Source: Fictibacillus enclensis (GTDB lineage Bacteria; Bacillota; Bacilli; Bacillales; Fictibacillaceae). Taken from it: a stretch of 64,000 nt of DNA. The notes beneath the pieces are model-generated. The model made no database searches, was not told the DNA's origin, and saw only the letters and a program-made list of their open reading frames with translations. Position numbers and translations under genes: made by a program. The stretch spans positions 124,001 through 188,000 of the forward strand of contig NZ_KQ758619.1 in the NCBI RefSeq assembly GCF_001457035.1, in the 5' to 3' direction. Below, one piece after another: positions 16,706-27,175 of this stretch (within the stretch, counting starts at the first letter, position 1; the number at the start of each line of letters is the position of its first letter).

Positions 16706-17641
16706 ATGAATATTGTAATGTTTGGAGCAGGAGCGCTTGGAGCTTATTATGGTGGCCGATGGGCCGAGGCGGGGCAAAACGTCTCTTTTTTGGTACGGGA
16801 AAAAAGGAAAAAGCAAATTGAGGAGCAAGGGCTGATCATCCATAGTGTAGCCGGGGATTATCAACTGGACCACCCCAAGCTGATCGTAGATCCAGACGAG
16901 GCAGAAGCATGTGATCTTCTGGTGCTTTCGGTGAAAGGCTATCATTTAAATGAAACACTTCCCATTTTAAAAAAGTTTGTTGCCAGTGGAGCGCGTGTAC
17001 TGCCATTATTAAACGGGATCGAACACATTTACAGATTGCAGGAGGAGCTAGGTGAAGAGGCGGTGCTTGGCGGATTGGCATTTATCATTGCTACCCTTGA
17101 TGAAAAAGGGCATGTCGTACATACGAGTGAGTCGCATGACATTGTTTACGGGCCGCTCCATCCATCTCAGGAAAATCTGTGCGCACAACTGGAGCAAGTG
17201 ATGCAAAACAGCAACATGAAGGGGAACCTGAGCCGCATGATCAGTAAAAGTCTTTGGCAAAAATATATGTTCATCACTGCTTTTTCTGGAGTAACAACGG
17301 CAGCCAACCTGCCAATCGGAAGAATAAGAGAACAGGAGGATACGCTGCTGCTGTTCCGTTCGGTGCTTCATGAAATGGCAACCCTGGCAAACACGTTTGA
17401 TATCGATTTAAGGGACGAGGATATCGAGGAAACGATGAGCCGGGTGAGTGGTCTCTCCTTTGAAGCAACTTCCTCCATGCATCAGGACAGGAGAAAGGGC
17501 TTGAATCTTGAAGTCGACCATCTACAGGGAGGAGCGCTCCGTCTGGCCAAACAAAGCGGGCTCAGCCTTCCGCATATCGAAACACTGCACGCACTGATCA
17601 AGCCCTTTGAATCAGGCAATCCTACAACAGGAACAAAGTAG
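16706..17641 (+). CDS. 2-dehydropantoate 2-reductase family protein
   Basis: 311 residues of the ApbA/PanE family. NADP-binding GxGxxG: MFGAGALGAYYGGRWA at the N-terminus; the family block LLVLSVKGYHLNETLPILK; catalytic Lys and Asn region SKSLWQKYMFITAFSGVTTA and the C-terminal EVDHLQGGALRLAKQSGLSLP. The reference reaction is ketopantoate to pantoate in CoA synthesis, but Bacillus genomes usually carry several paralogues, so this one may use another 2-oxoacid. ATG follows AGGGTGATG. Divergent from the toxin gene. Confidence 0.85.
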   Translation: MNIVMFGAGALGAYYGGRWAEAGQNVSFLVREKRKKQIEEQGLIIHSVAGDYQLDHPKLIVDPDEAEACDLLVLSVKGYHLNETLPILKKFVASGARVLPLLNGIEHIYRLQEELGEEAVLGGLAFIIATLDEKGHVVHTSESHDIVYGPLHPSQENLCAQLEQVMQNSNMKGNLSRMISKSLWQKYMFITAFSGVTTAANLPIGRIREQEDTLLLFRSVLHEMATLANTFDIDLRDEDIEETMSRVSGLSFEATSSMHQDRRKGLNLEVDHLQGGALRLAKQSGLSLPHIETLHALIKPFESGNPTTGTK

Positions 17642-17766
17642 GCGGCCTTTCATAGGCTCATACAGGGTTTAGCATAAATTGCGTGTGGAATAACAAAAAA
17701 GGAAATGCTATAATCGTAATGTTTGTTAAAAGAACAACGATGCCTGGCATTTCAAATAGAGGAGTG

Positions 17767-18600
17767 ATGACTGTGGAACTATGGTTCACGGAAAAACAGA
17801 CGAAAAACTTTGGAATTACTGCTAAGATCAAACGTACATATGTGACGGAGCAAACAGAATTCCAAAAGCTTGATATGGTAGAAACAGAAGAATTCGGCAA
17901 CATGCTTATTCTGGACGGCATGGTTATGACCACCCAGAAAGACGAGTTTGTTTATCATGAAATGGTTGCCCATGTACCTTTGTTCACCCATCCAAACCCA
18001 AGACAGGTGTTGGTTGTTGGTGGCGGAGATGGCGGCGTAATCCGCGAAGTATTGAAGCATCCTTCTGTTGAAAAAGCGACACTGGTTGAAATCGATGGAA
18101 AAGTGATCGAGTATTCCAAGCAATATCTTCCTGAAATTGCGGGTGAGCTGGAAAACTCCCGAGTGGAAGTTAAAGTGGATGACGGTTTCATGCATATCGC
18201 AATGAGTGAAAATCAATACGATGTCATCATGGTTGACTCCACCGAGCCCGTAGGACCTGCAGCAAAGCTGTTTGAAAAAGGATTTTATGAAGGAATCTCC
18301 AAAGCGTTGAAAGAGGACGGAATTTTCGTAGCGCAAACGGACAACCCTTGGTTTACGCCTGAACTGATCTCTAAAGTATTCAAAGACGTAAGCGAGATTT
18401 TCCCGATTACCCGTCTTTATACTGCGAACATCCCAACGTATCCAAGCGGCCTTTGGACATTTACGATTGGTTCAAAGCAATACGATCCACTAGAAGTTAA
18501 CGAAGAACGTTTCCATGACATCGAGACGAAGTATTGGACAAAAGAACTTCACAAAGCAGCCTTCGCGCTTCCGAAGTTCGTTGCAGATCTTATTAAATAA
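17767..18600 (+). CDS. speE: Spermidine synthase
   Basis: 277 residues; B. subtilis SpeE has 276. It transfers aminopropyl from decarboxylated SAM to putrescine. Polyamine synthase motifs: [34 protein letters not shown] (dcSAM site), [17 protein letters not shown] and the catalytic Asp in [14 protein letters not shown]. The start at 17767 gives the conserved N-terminus [13 protein letters not shown] with AGAGGAGTG before it; the earlier in-frame ATGs add non-conserved sequence. Followed 60 bp later by speB in the same orientation. Confidence 0.95.
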   Translation: MTVELWFTEKQTKNFGITAKIKRTYVTEQTEFQKLDMVETEEFGNMLILDGMVMTTQKDEFVYHEMVAHVPLFTHPNPRQVLVVGGGDGGVIREVLKHPSVEKATLVEIDGKVIEYSKQYLPEIAGELENSRVEVKVDDGFMHIAMSENQYDVIMVDSTEPVGPAAKLFEKGFYEGISKALKEDGIFVAQTDNPWFTPELISKVFKDVSEIFPITRLYTANIPTYPSGLWTFTIGSKQYDPLEVNEERFHDIETKYWTKELHKAAFALPKFVADLIK

Positions 18601-18660
18601 AAATCAACTACTCACAAGAGCAACAAAGGTCTGCAGAATGAGAAAGGGGCATATCACGCC

Positions 18661-19539
18661 ATGAGATTTGACGAAGCCTATTCCGGCAACGTATTTATTT
18701 TAAGCAAACCCCATTTTGAAACAGCTGATGCTGTACTTTATGGAATGCCTATGGATTGGACGGTATCGTTCCGACCTGGTTCACGCTTTGGTCCGGCAAG
18801 AATCCGCGAAGCTTCCCTTGGGCTTGAAGAGTATAGTCCTTATGCGGACAAGCACTTGGAAGAAGTGAACTATTTTGATGCAGGAGATATTCCGCTTCCA
18901 TTCGGAAATCCGCAGCGAAGCCTGGATCTTATTGAGGAATACATCACAACCCTGCTGGATGCCGGAAAATTTCCTCTGGGAATGGGCGGGGAACATCTTG
19001 TATCCTGGCCGATTTTTAAAGCATTGAACAAAAAATACGATGATTTTGCTATCATCCACATTGATGCACATGCTGACCTTCGTGAACAATATGAAGGCGA
19101 GCCGCTTTCTCACTCCACCCCGATCCGCAAGGCGTGCGGCCTGATTGGAGCTGAGAATGTTTATTCGTTTGGCATTCGTTCCGGGATGAGAGAAGAATTC
19201 CAGTTTGCCAAAGAGTCAGGCATGCACATGTACAAGTTTGATGTGGCAGAGCCCTTACGTAAGGTATTGCCGACACTGGCGGGCCGCAATGTTTATGTCA
19301 CCATTGATATAGATGTCCTTGATCCCGCTCATGCACCGGGAACAGGAACAGCAGAAGCAGGTGGAATTACGTCAAAAGAACTTCTTGAAGCCATTCAGCT
19401 GATTTCTGAATCCGATGTAAAGGTCATTGGAGCGGATCTGGTCGAAGTCGCTCCGATTTACGATCCTTCCGAGCAAACCCCAATCGCAGCCAGCAAATTC
19501 CTTCGTGAAATCCTGCTGGGATGGGTGAATAAAAAGTAA
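18661..19539 (+). CDS. speB: Agmatinase
   Basis: 292 residues of the ureohydrolase family. It hydrolyses agmatine to putrescine and urea, supplying SpeE. The Mn-binding motifs are GGEHLVSWP, IHIDAHADLR (His, Asp, His, Asp) and TIDIDVLDPAHAPGTGTAEAGG (Asp, Asp). In an operon with speE, as in B. subtilis. The ATG has GAAAGGGG 12 nt upstream. A clear terminator follows. Confidence 0.95.
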   Translation: MRFDEAYSGNVFILSKPHFETADAVLYGMPMDWTVSFRPGSRFGPARIREASLGLEEYSPYADKHLEEVNYFDAGDIPLPFGNPQRSLDLIEEYITTLLDAGKFPLGMGGEHLVSWPIFKALNKKYDDFAIIHIDAHADLREQYEGEPLSHSTPIRKACGLIGAENVYSFGIRSGMREEFQFAKESGMHMYKFDVAEPLRKVLPTLAGRNVYVTIDIDVLDPAHAPGTGTAEAGGITSKELLEAIQLISESDVKVIGADLVEVAPIYDPSEQTPIAASKFLREILLGWVNKK

Positions 19540-19549
19540 CGTTTCGATA

Positions 19550-19590
19550 AAAGACGAAAAACCGGATGACCGGGCTTTCGTCTTTTTTTG
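19550..19590 (+). terminator. Terminator of the speE-speB operon
   Basis: AAAGACGAAA pairs with TTTCGTCTTT, then more Ts. Confidence 0.85.
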
Positions 19591-19668
19591 TCGAAAAAAG
19601 TTACAGAATTGTGTCAATTTTGGTATAGTTAAACCAATGAACGCCGGACGTGGAAAGGAATGGGAAGA

Positions 19669-21423
19669 ATGGAAAACAAGCTTATACAATCTCCAATGCC
19701 ATTTATTGATCAATTGTCCGATGCCGTGTTGGTATTAACCAGGGACTATTTGATACAGGAGATGAATGTGGCAGCACAGCAATTGACCGGAAAATCCAAA
19801 ACAGAGATAGAAGGCCTTCCGATTTCGAAACTCCTTCCAGATTTTAATGGGCAATTACAGGAACAACGGGTTGTCATACCGGAAAATTTGCAGCAGGTGG
19901 TTGTCAAACTTGATGAGCTTGGTATGGACAGCGACTATCTGGTTTGCATTCTCAAACCCTGCATGCAGGATGACGATCTGGAAACCCAGTGCGATCCCCA
20001 AAAAGATTTGCTTGTCAGCCTGACCCATGTCGTGCCCGATTTTATCGGGATAAAGGATGGAAAGGGCAAGTTTGTCTATGCCAATAAATTTGCAGGTGAA
20101 CTGTTTGGCTACTCCCATGTCGGATTTATCGGAAAAACAGATGCTGACCTTGGACGATTGATTCCCTGCTTTAAACCTGTATTTGACAATTGCATTCAAA
20201 CCGACGAAACCGTGTGGCAGGAACGGAAATTGAAGCGGTGTCTCGAAAAAATCCGGATGCCTTCAGGTGACCGGGTATTTGACGTGTACAAAATACCTAT
20301 GTTTACTGAGGAAGGAAAAAGAAAAAATCTGCTGGTCTTTGGACGGGAAATCACAGACCAGGTTTCTTCCCACGAAAAATTGCTGGAAAGCGAATCGCGA
20401 TACAGATTGCTCGCAGAGAATTCGACAGACATGATTTCCACACATACGATTGATGGAAATATGCAGTATGTTTCCCCTGCCTGCGAGAAGTTGCTTGGAT
20501 ATACACCACAGGAACTGTTGAAGAAGAAAGCGTTTGCCCTCTTTCATCCGGATGATATACGCCGTTCACTGGAAGCTCATAAGCAGCTGCTTGATGGCAA
20601 AGAGATTGGCAACTATCAATTAAGGCTGAAACATAAAAATGGTGAATTCCGATGGGTGGAAAGCGCCTGCCGCGGAATCAAGGATGAGAAAACAGGAGAA
20701 GTGATTGAAATCATCGCGGTTACCCGTGACATTTCCGAGCGGCTGGCAGCGGAAGAACTGTTGAGAAACTCTGATAAGCTTTCCATCGTTGGCCAGCTGG
20801 CGGCTTCGGTCGCCCATGAGATCCGCAATCCGCTCACCGCGTTGAAAGGATTTATACAGCTTTTCCAATCAAAAGGCATCGTGGACTGTGACAAATACTA
20901 CCGGATTATGCTCGATGAACTGAACCGCATTGAACAGATAATTACGGAGCTTTTGATTCTTGCTAAACCCCAGTCAAAGACAGTAGAGAATAAAGACATT
21001 AAAGAGCTGATCCATTACGTTGTCGCACTGCTCGACCGCCAGGCGCTCATTCATAACGTGCATATTGTTTGCGAATTGGAGGAAAGGATGTCCCTCGTTC
21101 AGTGTGTGGAAAATGAGCTGAAGCAGGTTTTCATCAATCTTGTGAAAAACGCAATAGAGGCGATGCCGGATGGTGGCATTATTCATATCGACTGCGTGCA
21201 AAAAGGAGCAGAAATTGAAGTGACAATCCAGGACCAGGGATGCGGCATACCGCCGGAGAGCCTTGAAAAGCTCGGTGAACCGTTTTATTCCACGAAAGAA
21301 AAAGGAACCGGGCTCGGGTTAATGACCAGCTTTAAAATCATCCAGGAGCATCAGGGAAAAATTGATATTCAAAGCCATGCGGGCAAAGGGACGATCGTAA
21401 GGATCATACTTCCGGCCGCTTAA
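19669..21423 (+). CDS. PAS sensor histidine kinase (sporulation-kinase type)
   Basis: About 584 residues, no membrane segment, so cytoplasmic. Three PAS-like domains (about 10-100, 115-230 and 240-362), then HisKA with His383 in VGQLAASVAHEIRNPLTALKGF and an HATPase_c domain with N, G1 and G2 boxes (VKNAIEAMPDGG, DQGCGIPPE, KGTGLGL). No partner response regulator is adjacent. The soluble multi-PAS layout and H-box wording match KinA/KinE-type kinases that phosphorylate Spo0F, present at 42.7 kb here. Start 19669 chosen for spacing to AAAGGA; 19660 is an alternative. Which Kin orthologue it is cannot be told by eye. Confidence 0.87.
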   Translation: MENKLIQSPMPFIDQLSDAVLVLTRDYLIQEMNVAAQQLTGKSKTEIEGLPISKLLPDFNGQLQEQRVVIPENLQQVVVKLDELGMDSDYLVCILKPCMQDDDLETQCDPQKDLLVSLTHVVPDFIGIKDGKGKFVYANKFAGELFGYSHVGFIGKTDADLGRLIPCFKPVFDNCIQTDETVWQERKLKRCLEKIRMPSGDRVFDVYKIPMFTEEGKRKNLLVFGREITDQVSSHEKLLESESRYRLLAENSTDMISTHTIDGNMQYVSPACEKLLGYTPQELLKKKAFALFHPDDIRRSLEAHKQLLDGKEIGNYQLRLKHKNGEFRWVESACRGIKDEKTGEVIEIIAVTRDISERLAAEELLRNSDKLSIVGQLAASVAHEIRNPLTALKGFIQLFQSKGIVDCDKYYRIMLDELNRIEQIITELLILAKPQSKTVENKDIKELIHYVVALLDRQALIHNVHIVCELEERMSLVQCVENELKQVFINLVKNAIEAMPDGGIIHIDCVQKGAEIEVTIQDQGCGIPPESLEKLGEPFYSTKEKGTGLGLMTSFKIIQEHQGKIDIQSHAGKGTIVRIILPAA

Positions 21424-21456
21424 TGCACTTTTCGTATAGAGAAGTGCATTTTTTCT
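21422..21456 (+). terminator. Terminator after the first PAS kinase
   Basis: AATGCACTT pairs with AAGTGCATT, then TTTTCTTTTT. The kinase stop codon overlaps the stem. Confidence 0.8.
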
Positions 21457-21595
21457 TTTTAAATGGCAGGGTAAGGTTGAAGAATTAGGGAAGAATCCTT
21501 TATAATAGTTGAGTTATATATAATGAAGCGTGATGCAGAGGCTATTGAAAGCTCTTTTTTTGTAATAGATTTTAAATTAAAAGGACGGATCCGAT

Positions 21596-22039
21596 ATGGA
21601 TGGACAAGGTGCAGGTATTGCGGTCAATTTAACACTTGAAACCGTCATACAGCATGCTCATGAAAAAGACGTACATACAGGGGAGGCTGAAGGGACGCTG
21701 TATAAAAAAGGAGACAGCACCTATCTCAGGTATTCCGAAGTTATAGAGGGGGCTGGATCGGTCAACAATGTGATTAAATTGAATCATGAAGGCATTGTGA
21801 TCCTGAGAAGCGGCAGTGTAACCATGAAGCAGAAGTTTCTGATCGGACAGACCACCCAGGGAATGTATGATACGCCTTATGGCCAGCTGTGGATGGAGAC
21901 CACCACACATCAGATGAATTTCCGCTGGAATCAGCAGGCAAAAAAAGGCGACTTAACCCTGATTTACGGGCTTGTATTACAGGGAGAGGATACAGGAAGA
22001 TATACAATAAAAATAAAATTTCAGGAGGCAGAAGCATGA
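21596..22039 (+). CDS. ywiB: DUF1934 family protein YwiB
   Basis: 147 residues forming a predicted calycin-like beta barrel; [39 protein letters not shown] and [14 protein letters not shown] are typical of DUF1934/YwiB. Function unknown. Its stop overlaps the argS start (ATGA), implying translational coupling, the same pairing as in B. subtilis. Confidence 0.88.
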   Translation: MDGQGAGIAVNLTLETVIQHAHEKDVHTGEAEGTLYKKGDSTYLRYSEVIEGAGSVNNVIKLNHEGIVILRSGSVTMKQKFLIGQTTQGMYDTPYGQLWMETTTHQMNFRWNQQAKKGDLTLIYGLVLQGEDTGRYTIKIKFQEAEA

Positions 22040-23706
22040 ACGTTGTAGATCAGGTAAAGCTCCTTTTAAAGAAGGAGATTGAGGAAGCGGTAATAAAAGC
22101 CGGATTGGCCGAAAGAGAGCAGCTTCCTGAAGTTGTTTTGGAGACGCCAAAGGATAAATCACACGGGGACTATGCGACCAATATGGCCATGCAGCTGGCG
22201 CGCATCGCAAAAAAAGCGCCTAGAGTGATCGCGGAGGAAATTCTTCAAAACTTCGATAAAAGCAAAGCGTCCATCAGCAAGCTGGAAATTGCGGGACCTG
22301 GATTCATCAACTTTTATATGGACAATGCCTATTTAACTGATTTGATCCCTGCAATCCTTGCAGCAGGAGAGAATTACGGAAGAACGGATTACGGGCAAGG
22401 CAAAAAGGTACAGGTCGAGTTTGTATCGGCGAATCCGACGGGCAACCTTCACCTTGGCCATGCGCGTGGAGCGGCTGTAGGTGATTCTCTGTGCAATATT
22501 CTAGATACTGCCGGGTTTGAAGTTTCCCGTGAATTTTATATCAATGATGCAGGAAACCAGATCAATAACCTGGCCTATTCCATCGAAGCGAGATATTTTC
22601 AGGCGCTGGGGCAGGAAAAGGAAATGCCTCAGGATGGTTATTTTGGAAAAGACATCATTGAATTTGGGAAGGACCTGGCTGCGGAATACGGAGATAAGTG
22701 GGCAACTGCGGACGAGAAGGAACGGTTTAATTTCTTCCGCAAGTATGGTCTCGAAAAAGAGCTGGAGAAAATCAAAATCGACCTCGGTGAATTTCGGGTG
22801 AACTTTGATGTCTGGTATTCTGAAACCTCTTTGTATGAGTCCGGCAAAATTGACAAAGCACTCACGAAGCTGAAAGAAGCAGGTGTGGTCTATGAAAAAG
22901 ACGGTGCAACCTGGTTCAGAACGACCGATTTCGGAGATGACAAAGACCGTGTATTGATTAAGAATGATGGATCTTATACCTACTTGACCCCTGATATTTC
23001 GTACCATCAGGACAAACTTGACCGCGGATTCGAAAAATTGATCAATATTTGGGGAGCCGACCACCATGGCTATATTCCGCGTATGAAAGCAGCGATTGAA
23101 GCGCTCGGGTATAACCGTGAACAGCTTGAAGTATTGATCATTCAGCTTGTATCCCTCTTCCAAAACGGGGAAAAAGTGAAAATGAGCAAGCGGACAGGTA
23201 AAGCCGTTACGCTGAAAGACTTAATGGAAGAAGTTGGCGTTGATGCGACCCGTTACTTCTTCGCGATGAGAAGCTCTGATACGCATCTTGATTTTGACAT
23301 GGACCTTGCCGTTTCAAAATCGAACGAAAACCCTGTGTTTTACGTTCAATATGCACATGCCCGCGTATGCAGCATGCTGCGCCAAGGAGCAGAAATGGGC
23401 TTATCCTATGATGGAGAGCTCGACCTCTCCCAGATTTCTTCTGAAAAAGAGTTTGAACTTCTGAAAAAGCTTGGAGAATTTCCGGCAGCGATTGAAGAAG
23501 CAGCCGAAAAAATGCTGACACACCGAATGACCAATTATGTTTTCGAACTGGCGTCCGCCCTGCATAGCTTCTATAATGCAGAACGTGTGCTGGATGCCGA
23601 TAACAAAGAAAAATCAACTGCCCGGTATGCCCTGATGAAAGCTACGCAAATTGCGATTGAAAATGCTCTTCGCATTGTTGGGGTTTCCGCACCGGAAAAA
23701 ATGTAA
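22036..23706 (+). CDS. argS: Arginyl-tRNA synthetase
   Basis: 556 residues, equal to B. subtilis ArgS. Class I aminoacyl-tRNA synthetase charging tRNA-Arg. The HIGH motif reads HLGH ([22 protein letters not shown]), and KMSKRTGK is the KMSKS equivalent; the C-terminal DALR anticodon-binding domain ends the protein ([19 protein letters not shown]). The ATG at 22036 overlaps the ywiB stop and follows AGGAGG; longer in-frame extensions lie inside ywiB. Confidence 0.97.
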   Translation: MNVVDQVKLLLKKEIEEAVIKAGLAEREQLPEVVLETPKDKSHGDYATNMAMQLARIAKKAPRVIAEEILQNFDKSKASISKLEIAGPGFINFYMDNAYLTDLIPAILAAGENYGRTDYGQGKKVQVEFVSANPTGNLHLGHARGAAVGDSLCNILDTAGFEVSREFYINDAGNQINNLAYSIEARYFQALGQEKEMPQDGYFGKDIIEFGKDLAAEYGDKWATADEKERFNFFRKYGLEKELEKIKIDLGEFRVNFDVWYSETSLYESGKIDKALTKLKEAGVVYEKDGATWFRTTDFGDDKDRVLIKNDGSYTYLTPDISYHQDKLDRGFEKLINIWGADHHGYIPRMKAAIEALGYNREQLEVLIIQLVSLFQNGEKVKMSKRTGKAVTLKDLMEEVGVDATRYFFAMRSSDTHLDFDMDLAVSKSNENPVFYVQYAHARVCSMLRQGAEMGLSYDGELDLSQISSEKEFELLKKLGEFPAAIEEAAEKMLTHRMTNYVFELASALHSFYNAERVLDADNKEKSTARYALMKATQIAIENALRIVGVSAPEKM

Positions 23707-23720
23707 ACCATAAATGCTAT

Positions 23721-23752
23721 AAACCGGCTGTCATCGCAGCCGGTTTTTTATT
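23721..23752 (+). terminator. Terminator of argS
   Basis: AAACCGGCTG pairs with CAGCCGGTTT around a 6-nt loop, then Ts. Confidence 0.88.
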
Positions 23753-23820
23753 GCCCGCATTCGGGAATGGGGATAAACCCTCTGCTGAGAGTGCACGATA
23801 AAACAGAGGAGGAATGGAAC

Positions 23821-23991
23821 GTGAAACTTGTCATTTTATCACTCATTACCGGAGCGGCTGTTGGCATCATTTTTGCTTTGTTCAAACTGCCGATTCCTGC
23901 ACCGCCTGCACTTTCAGGCATCGCCGGTATTGTTGGAATTTACATTGGATATCAGCTGTACCAATGGGCTCTTTCCCATTTCATAAGGTAA
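23821..23991 (+). CDS. XapX domain protein
   Basis: 56 residues with two hydrophobic helices: LVILSLITGAAVGIIFALF and IAGIVGIYIGYQLYQWAL, joined by KLPIPAPPALSG, the pattern of the XapX family (named from the E. coli xap locus). Function unknown. GTG start after AGGAGGAAT. It is followed 19 bp later by an alpha/beta hydrolase in the same direction, probably cotranscribed. Confidence 0.8.
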   Translation: MKLVILSLITGAAVGIIFALFKLPIPAPPALSGIAGIVGIYIGYQLYQWALSHFIR

Positions 23992-24010
23992 GACCAAGGA
24001 GGAGACGGCA

Positions 24011-24766
24011 ATGGAACAAGGAGTGCGTACCTTTTATGAAGAATCAGGATCGGGCCAGCCGGTAGTCTTTATTCACCCTCCGGCCCTCACTTCACGGATC
24101 TTCAAGTATCAGCATCAATTTTTTAGCTGTTCTTCACGGGTGATTACGTACGATTTGCGGGGACACGGAAACACGCCATGCCCGAGTGATATGGTAACCA
24201 TCCCTATGCTGGCGGAGGATTTGCTGGCATTGATGGATCAATGCGGTGTGGAAAAAGCGGTGATCTGTGGATATTCGGCGGGAGGATCCATTGCTCAGGA
24301 ATTTGCCTTGCGGTATCCTGAACGCGTCAAGGGACTTGTACTTTCAGGCGGCTTTCCCCAAGTGGCTTCATGGCTGCTGCAAAAAGAATTCCGGCTTGGA
24401 ATCTACTTGGCAGAACACCACCCCGGCATATTGGTGAACGGGTTGTCATGGACCCATCAAGTCACTTCTCAGGACGGCAGGGAAATTAAGGCTGAAAGTA
24501 AAAAAGGCAGCCCCAAACTTTGGAGCCGCCTTTATGAAGAAAGCCTGAATTACAGTTGCACAAAGCGATTATCCCATTTAGAGATGCCGCTTCTGTTATT
24601 TTACGGATCACGTTCGTTTTATTTTTTGCCTTATCGAAAGGTGTATCAAAAACTTGTCTCTCATGTGAAAACTATTATTGTTCCAGGGGCGTTTCACCAA
24701 ATCCCGGTGAAGCAGCACCAATACTTCAACCGTGAGCTGTCACAATGGCTGACAGAGATTAGATAA
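24011..24766 (+). CDS. Alpha/beta hydrolase
   Basis: 251 residues. Nucleophile elbow GYSAGG with Ser89, oxyanion-loop motif HPPA near residue 22 and a C-terminal catalytic His in VPGAFHQIPVKQH; the acid is likely the Asp-less FYGSRS region or a nearby acidic residue, which I cannot fix. Substrate unknown; family members are esterases, lipases or C-C hydrolases. ATG follows AAGGAGGAG. Its end overlaps the convergent uvsE gene by 8 bp. Confidence 0.82.
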   Translation: MEQGVRTFYEESGSGQPVVFIHPPALTSRIFKYQHQFFSCSSRVITYDLRGHGNTPCPSDMVTIPMLAEDLLALMDQCGVEKAVICGYSAGGSIAQEFALRYPERVKGLVLSGGFPQVASWLLQKEFRLGIYLAEHHPGILVNGLSWTHQVTSQDGREIKAESKKGSPKLWSRLYEESLNYSCTKRLSHLEMPLLLFYGSRSFYFLPYRKVYQKLVSHVKTIIVPGAFHQIPVKQHQYFNRELSQWLTEIR

Positions 24767-25712
24767 AGAGCGTGCCGCCCGTCAACCGCTTGATGCCCCG
24801 CACCTTGCTCAAATCCTGAAGCAGCTGAATGAGAGCCAGATCCTTTTGTTTGGCTTCAATCATCACATCGAGCTCATCGGTATAGGCTTTCACCATTTTA
24901 AAAAAGGGCAGCACATAATCAGAGCCTACGAAGTCATGGTGGCTGCGATAGGCCTTTTCTGTTTTTGGTGAGGAAAGATGAACTTTTGGGGGGCGTCCGG
25001 TTCCCTTCCACGTGTCGATAAAACGCGGAAGGAGCTCCTCTAAAGGCACAGAGCTTGGATTGGCCATATGATGATGATAATCAAACATCATTGGAATGCC
25101 TTCCTTCTCACAGATATCCAGAGTTTCTGCAGTGGTATAGGTTTTATCATCATTCTCAAGCGTCATCGCTTTTTTTACGGGTGCCGGAAGTTTTTTGATA
25201 TTTTCATAGAATCGGGCGATGGATGAGTCTTTATCTCCATAAGTTCCGCCAACATGAATATTGATCCGTGCTTCCTTTTCCAGTCCCATGGCTTCGAACA
25301 TGGCATAGTGATATTCCATGTCTTTTATGGCGTTGTTGGTCACCTGCTCTCTTTCACTGGTAAACAGCGTGAACTGGTTAGGATGCATGCTCACCCGAAG
25401 ACCATTGGCTTTCACAAGGTCACCAATGGCCCTGAATTCCTCACGGGTATACTTCAAATAATCCCAATTAACCTCGGGATGAGTGGCGAGCGGAACAATG
25501 GAAGACGACATCCGGTACAAAGGGAATTCGGAAGCGATATTATAATGAACAATCCGCAGTGTATTTTTTAAGTTGGTTTTTGTTAGTTGTATCAGCCGCT
25601 GTTCTCGTTCTTCTTTTTTCAGTTTGGACCAGGTGGCAAAGGTCATCGTTTTGGATGGCGATGAATCAAAAAGGGTAAGAGCGGTAGATACGTAGCCGAA
25701 AGATGCGATCAT
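24759..25712 (-). CDS. uvsE: UV DNA damage endonuclease (UvdE/UvsE)
   Basis: 317 residues of the TIM-barrel UvdE family. It nicks DNA just 5' of UV photoproducts, starting alternative excision repair, and is spore-relevant in Bacillus. Motifs: RIVHYNIASEFPLYRMSSSI near the N-terminus, VSMHPNQFTL, NIHVGGTYGDK, LENDDKTYT, FDYHHHMANP and KVHLSSPK, which contain the metal-binding His, Glu and Asp residues. Corresponds to ywjD beside the cardiolipin synthase gene in B. subtilis. Confidence 0.93.
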   Translation of the reverse strand: MIASFGYVSTALTLFDSSPSKTMTFATWSKLKKEEREQRLIQLTKTNLKNTLRIVHYNIASEFPLYRMSSSIVPLATHPEVNWDYLKYTREEFRAIGDLVKANGLRVSMHPNQFTLFTSEREQVTNNAIKDMEYHYAMFEAMGLEKEARINIHVGGTYGDKDSSIARFYENIKKLPAPVKKAMTLENDDKTYTTAETLDICEKEGIPMMFDYHHHMANPSSVPLEELLPRFIDTWKGTGRPPKVHLSSPKTEKAYRSHHDFVGSDYVLPFFKMVKAYTDELDVMIEAKQKDLALIQLLQDLSKVRGIKRLTGGTLFI

Positions 25713-25777
25713 TAGAGGAGCTCCTTAACTCGAGTATTACTAACTCATTCACCTAATCCGAATACAGTAAACAAAAC

Positions 25778-26968
25778 TTATAAAAAAGGTGAAAAAACTT
25801 TAGCAAACAGGATTTTTGTTTTTTTCCAATAGGACATTCGCTCCCAGACGGTCATAGTAAGGGTTTCCGAACGGTCCAAATCTTCTTTGATCGCCTTTTT
25901 TGCCTCCTCGATCAGATGTCGGTCTTCAAAAATACAATTGACCTCTGAATTGGTAAAAAAACTTCGCTGATCAAAGTTGGTTGTTCCAATATCGCAAATT
26001 TTGTCATCCACCAAAAATACTTTCGCATGAAAAAAACCTTCATAGTATTCCTCAATTTTGCAGCCTGCGTTCAGCAGATCTTTAAAATAAAAATACGAAG
26101 CTTCCTTGACCAGCAGATGATCTGACTTCATGGGCACAAGCAGCGTAACCTCTACTCCTCGCTTGATGGCTTGTAGAAGCGCATTTTGAAGCGGTCGGTC
26201 AGGAATAAAATAGGGAGAGCCGATGGTGATGCTGGTTTGAGCCTGATTAATGTGCTGCAGCCAAAAAGAATAAATAGCCTTGGCTGAAAAAAGGGTGGTG
26301 ATTTTGACTGGACCTTTTTCAAGCTCTGGAAAATACTCGCTGCCGTTGACTTTTTCTCCGCTGGCTGCCTCCCAGTCCATCATAAATTGTTGTTGAAAGG
26401 TATGGATGACCGGTCCGCTCAGCAGCAAATGATAATCCCGCCAATAGCCGAGCTTCGGATCCCTGCCCAAATATTCATCCCCCACATTAAATCCGCCCAT
26501 AAACCCCCTGCTTCCGTCGATAATTGTAATTTTCCGGTGATTCCTGCGGTTCAGTTTATAAAAAAAGTAAGGAAAGCAGGGCGTAAAGCTGTAGGCAAAT
26601 TGAACACCGGCTTTTTTTAGTTCCTTAATTGCCTTCTTTTTAAGGAAAAAGCTGCCCATATAATCCACCAGAAGCCGGACATTGACGCCTTCTTTTGCCT
26701 TTTTCTTCAGAAGAGAGGACATCTCTTGACCGATGCTGTCCTCGTGATAGATATAAAATTGAACATGCACATGATGGGTGGCTTTTTCAATTTCCTCGAA
26801 CAATGTATCGAAAAATTGTGTGCCTGTGGTCAGCAGTGCCGCCTTCCCGCTGCAGGAGGAAGGCGTTTTGATGTCATGCCGCTGAACGTTTTTTCTTCCC
26901 AGGTGTAAATCGAGCCAGATAAAAAAGACCAGAAGCAGTAATAGGATAAGAACAATAACAGCAATCAT
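25778..26968 (-). CDS. cls: Cardiolipin synthase-like phospholipase D protein
   Basis: 396 residues: one N-terminal membrane helix (about 2-20) and two phospholipase D motifs, HRKITIIDGSRGFMGG and HAKVFLVDDKICDIGTTNFD. It would join two phosphatidylglycerols to cardiolipin at the membrane. Shorter than the main Bacillus ClsA (about 480 residues, two N-terminal helices), matching the YwjE-type form, which lies at this place in B. subtilis next to uvsE. ATG after GGAGGGAAGG. Confidence 0.9.
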   Translation of the reverse strand: MIAVIVLILLLLLVFFIWLDLHLGRKNVQRHDIKTPSSCSGKAALLTTGTQFFDTLFEEIEKATHHVHVQFYIYHEDSIGQEMSSLLKKKAKEGVNVRLLVDYMGSFFLKKKAIKELKKAGVQFAYSFTPCFPYFFYKLNRRNHRKITIIDGSRGFMGGFNVGDEYLGRDPKLGYWRDYHLLLSGPVIHTFQQQFMMDWEAASGEKVNGSEYFPELEKGPVKITTLFSAKAIYSFWLQHINQAQTSITIGSPYFIPDRPLQNALLQAIKRGVEVTLLVPMKSDHLLVKEASYFYFKDLLNAGCKIEEYYEGFFHAKVFLVDDKICDIGTTNFDQRSFFTNSEVNCIFEDRHLIEEAKKAIKEDLDRSETLTMTVWERMSYWKKTKILFAKVFSPFL

Positions 26969-27051
26969 GATAACCCTTCCTCCCTTTCATAGGATCAGTG
27001 GTGTTTAGTCTATCCAAAAGGAAGAGAAAAAATTTTTTAAATAAAATTGAC

Positions 27052-27086
27052 TGAATGCTCATTCATTTCTTTTTTTATGATATAAT
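27052..27086 (+). promoter_or_regulatory. fadF promoter with TetR/FadR-type operator
   Basis: TGAATG-CT-CATTCA (27052-27065) is a palindrome that resembles the FadR box of Bacillus fatty-acid genes (TGAATGA...TCATTCA) with a shortened centre. An extended -10, TGATATAAT (27078-27086), follows 12 bp later. Binding there would cover the -35 region. Confidence 0.5.
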
Positions 27087-27175
27087 GGGTTCAGAAAATT
27101 CAACCCTTTTTGAATAATAAATCAAGATGTACCATGGAAAAGGGGAAAGCTACAGACAAAGGTGAAGGGAGCATA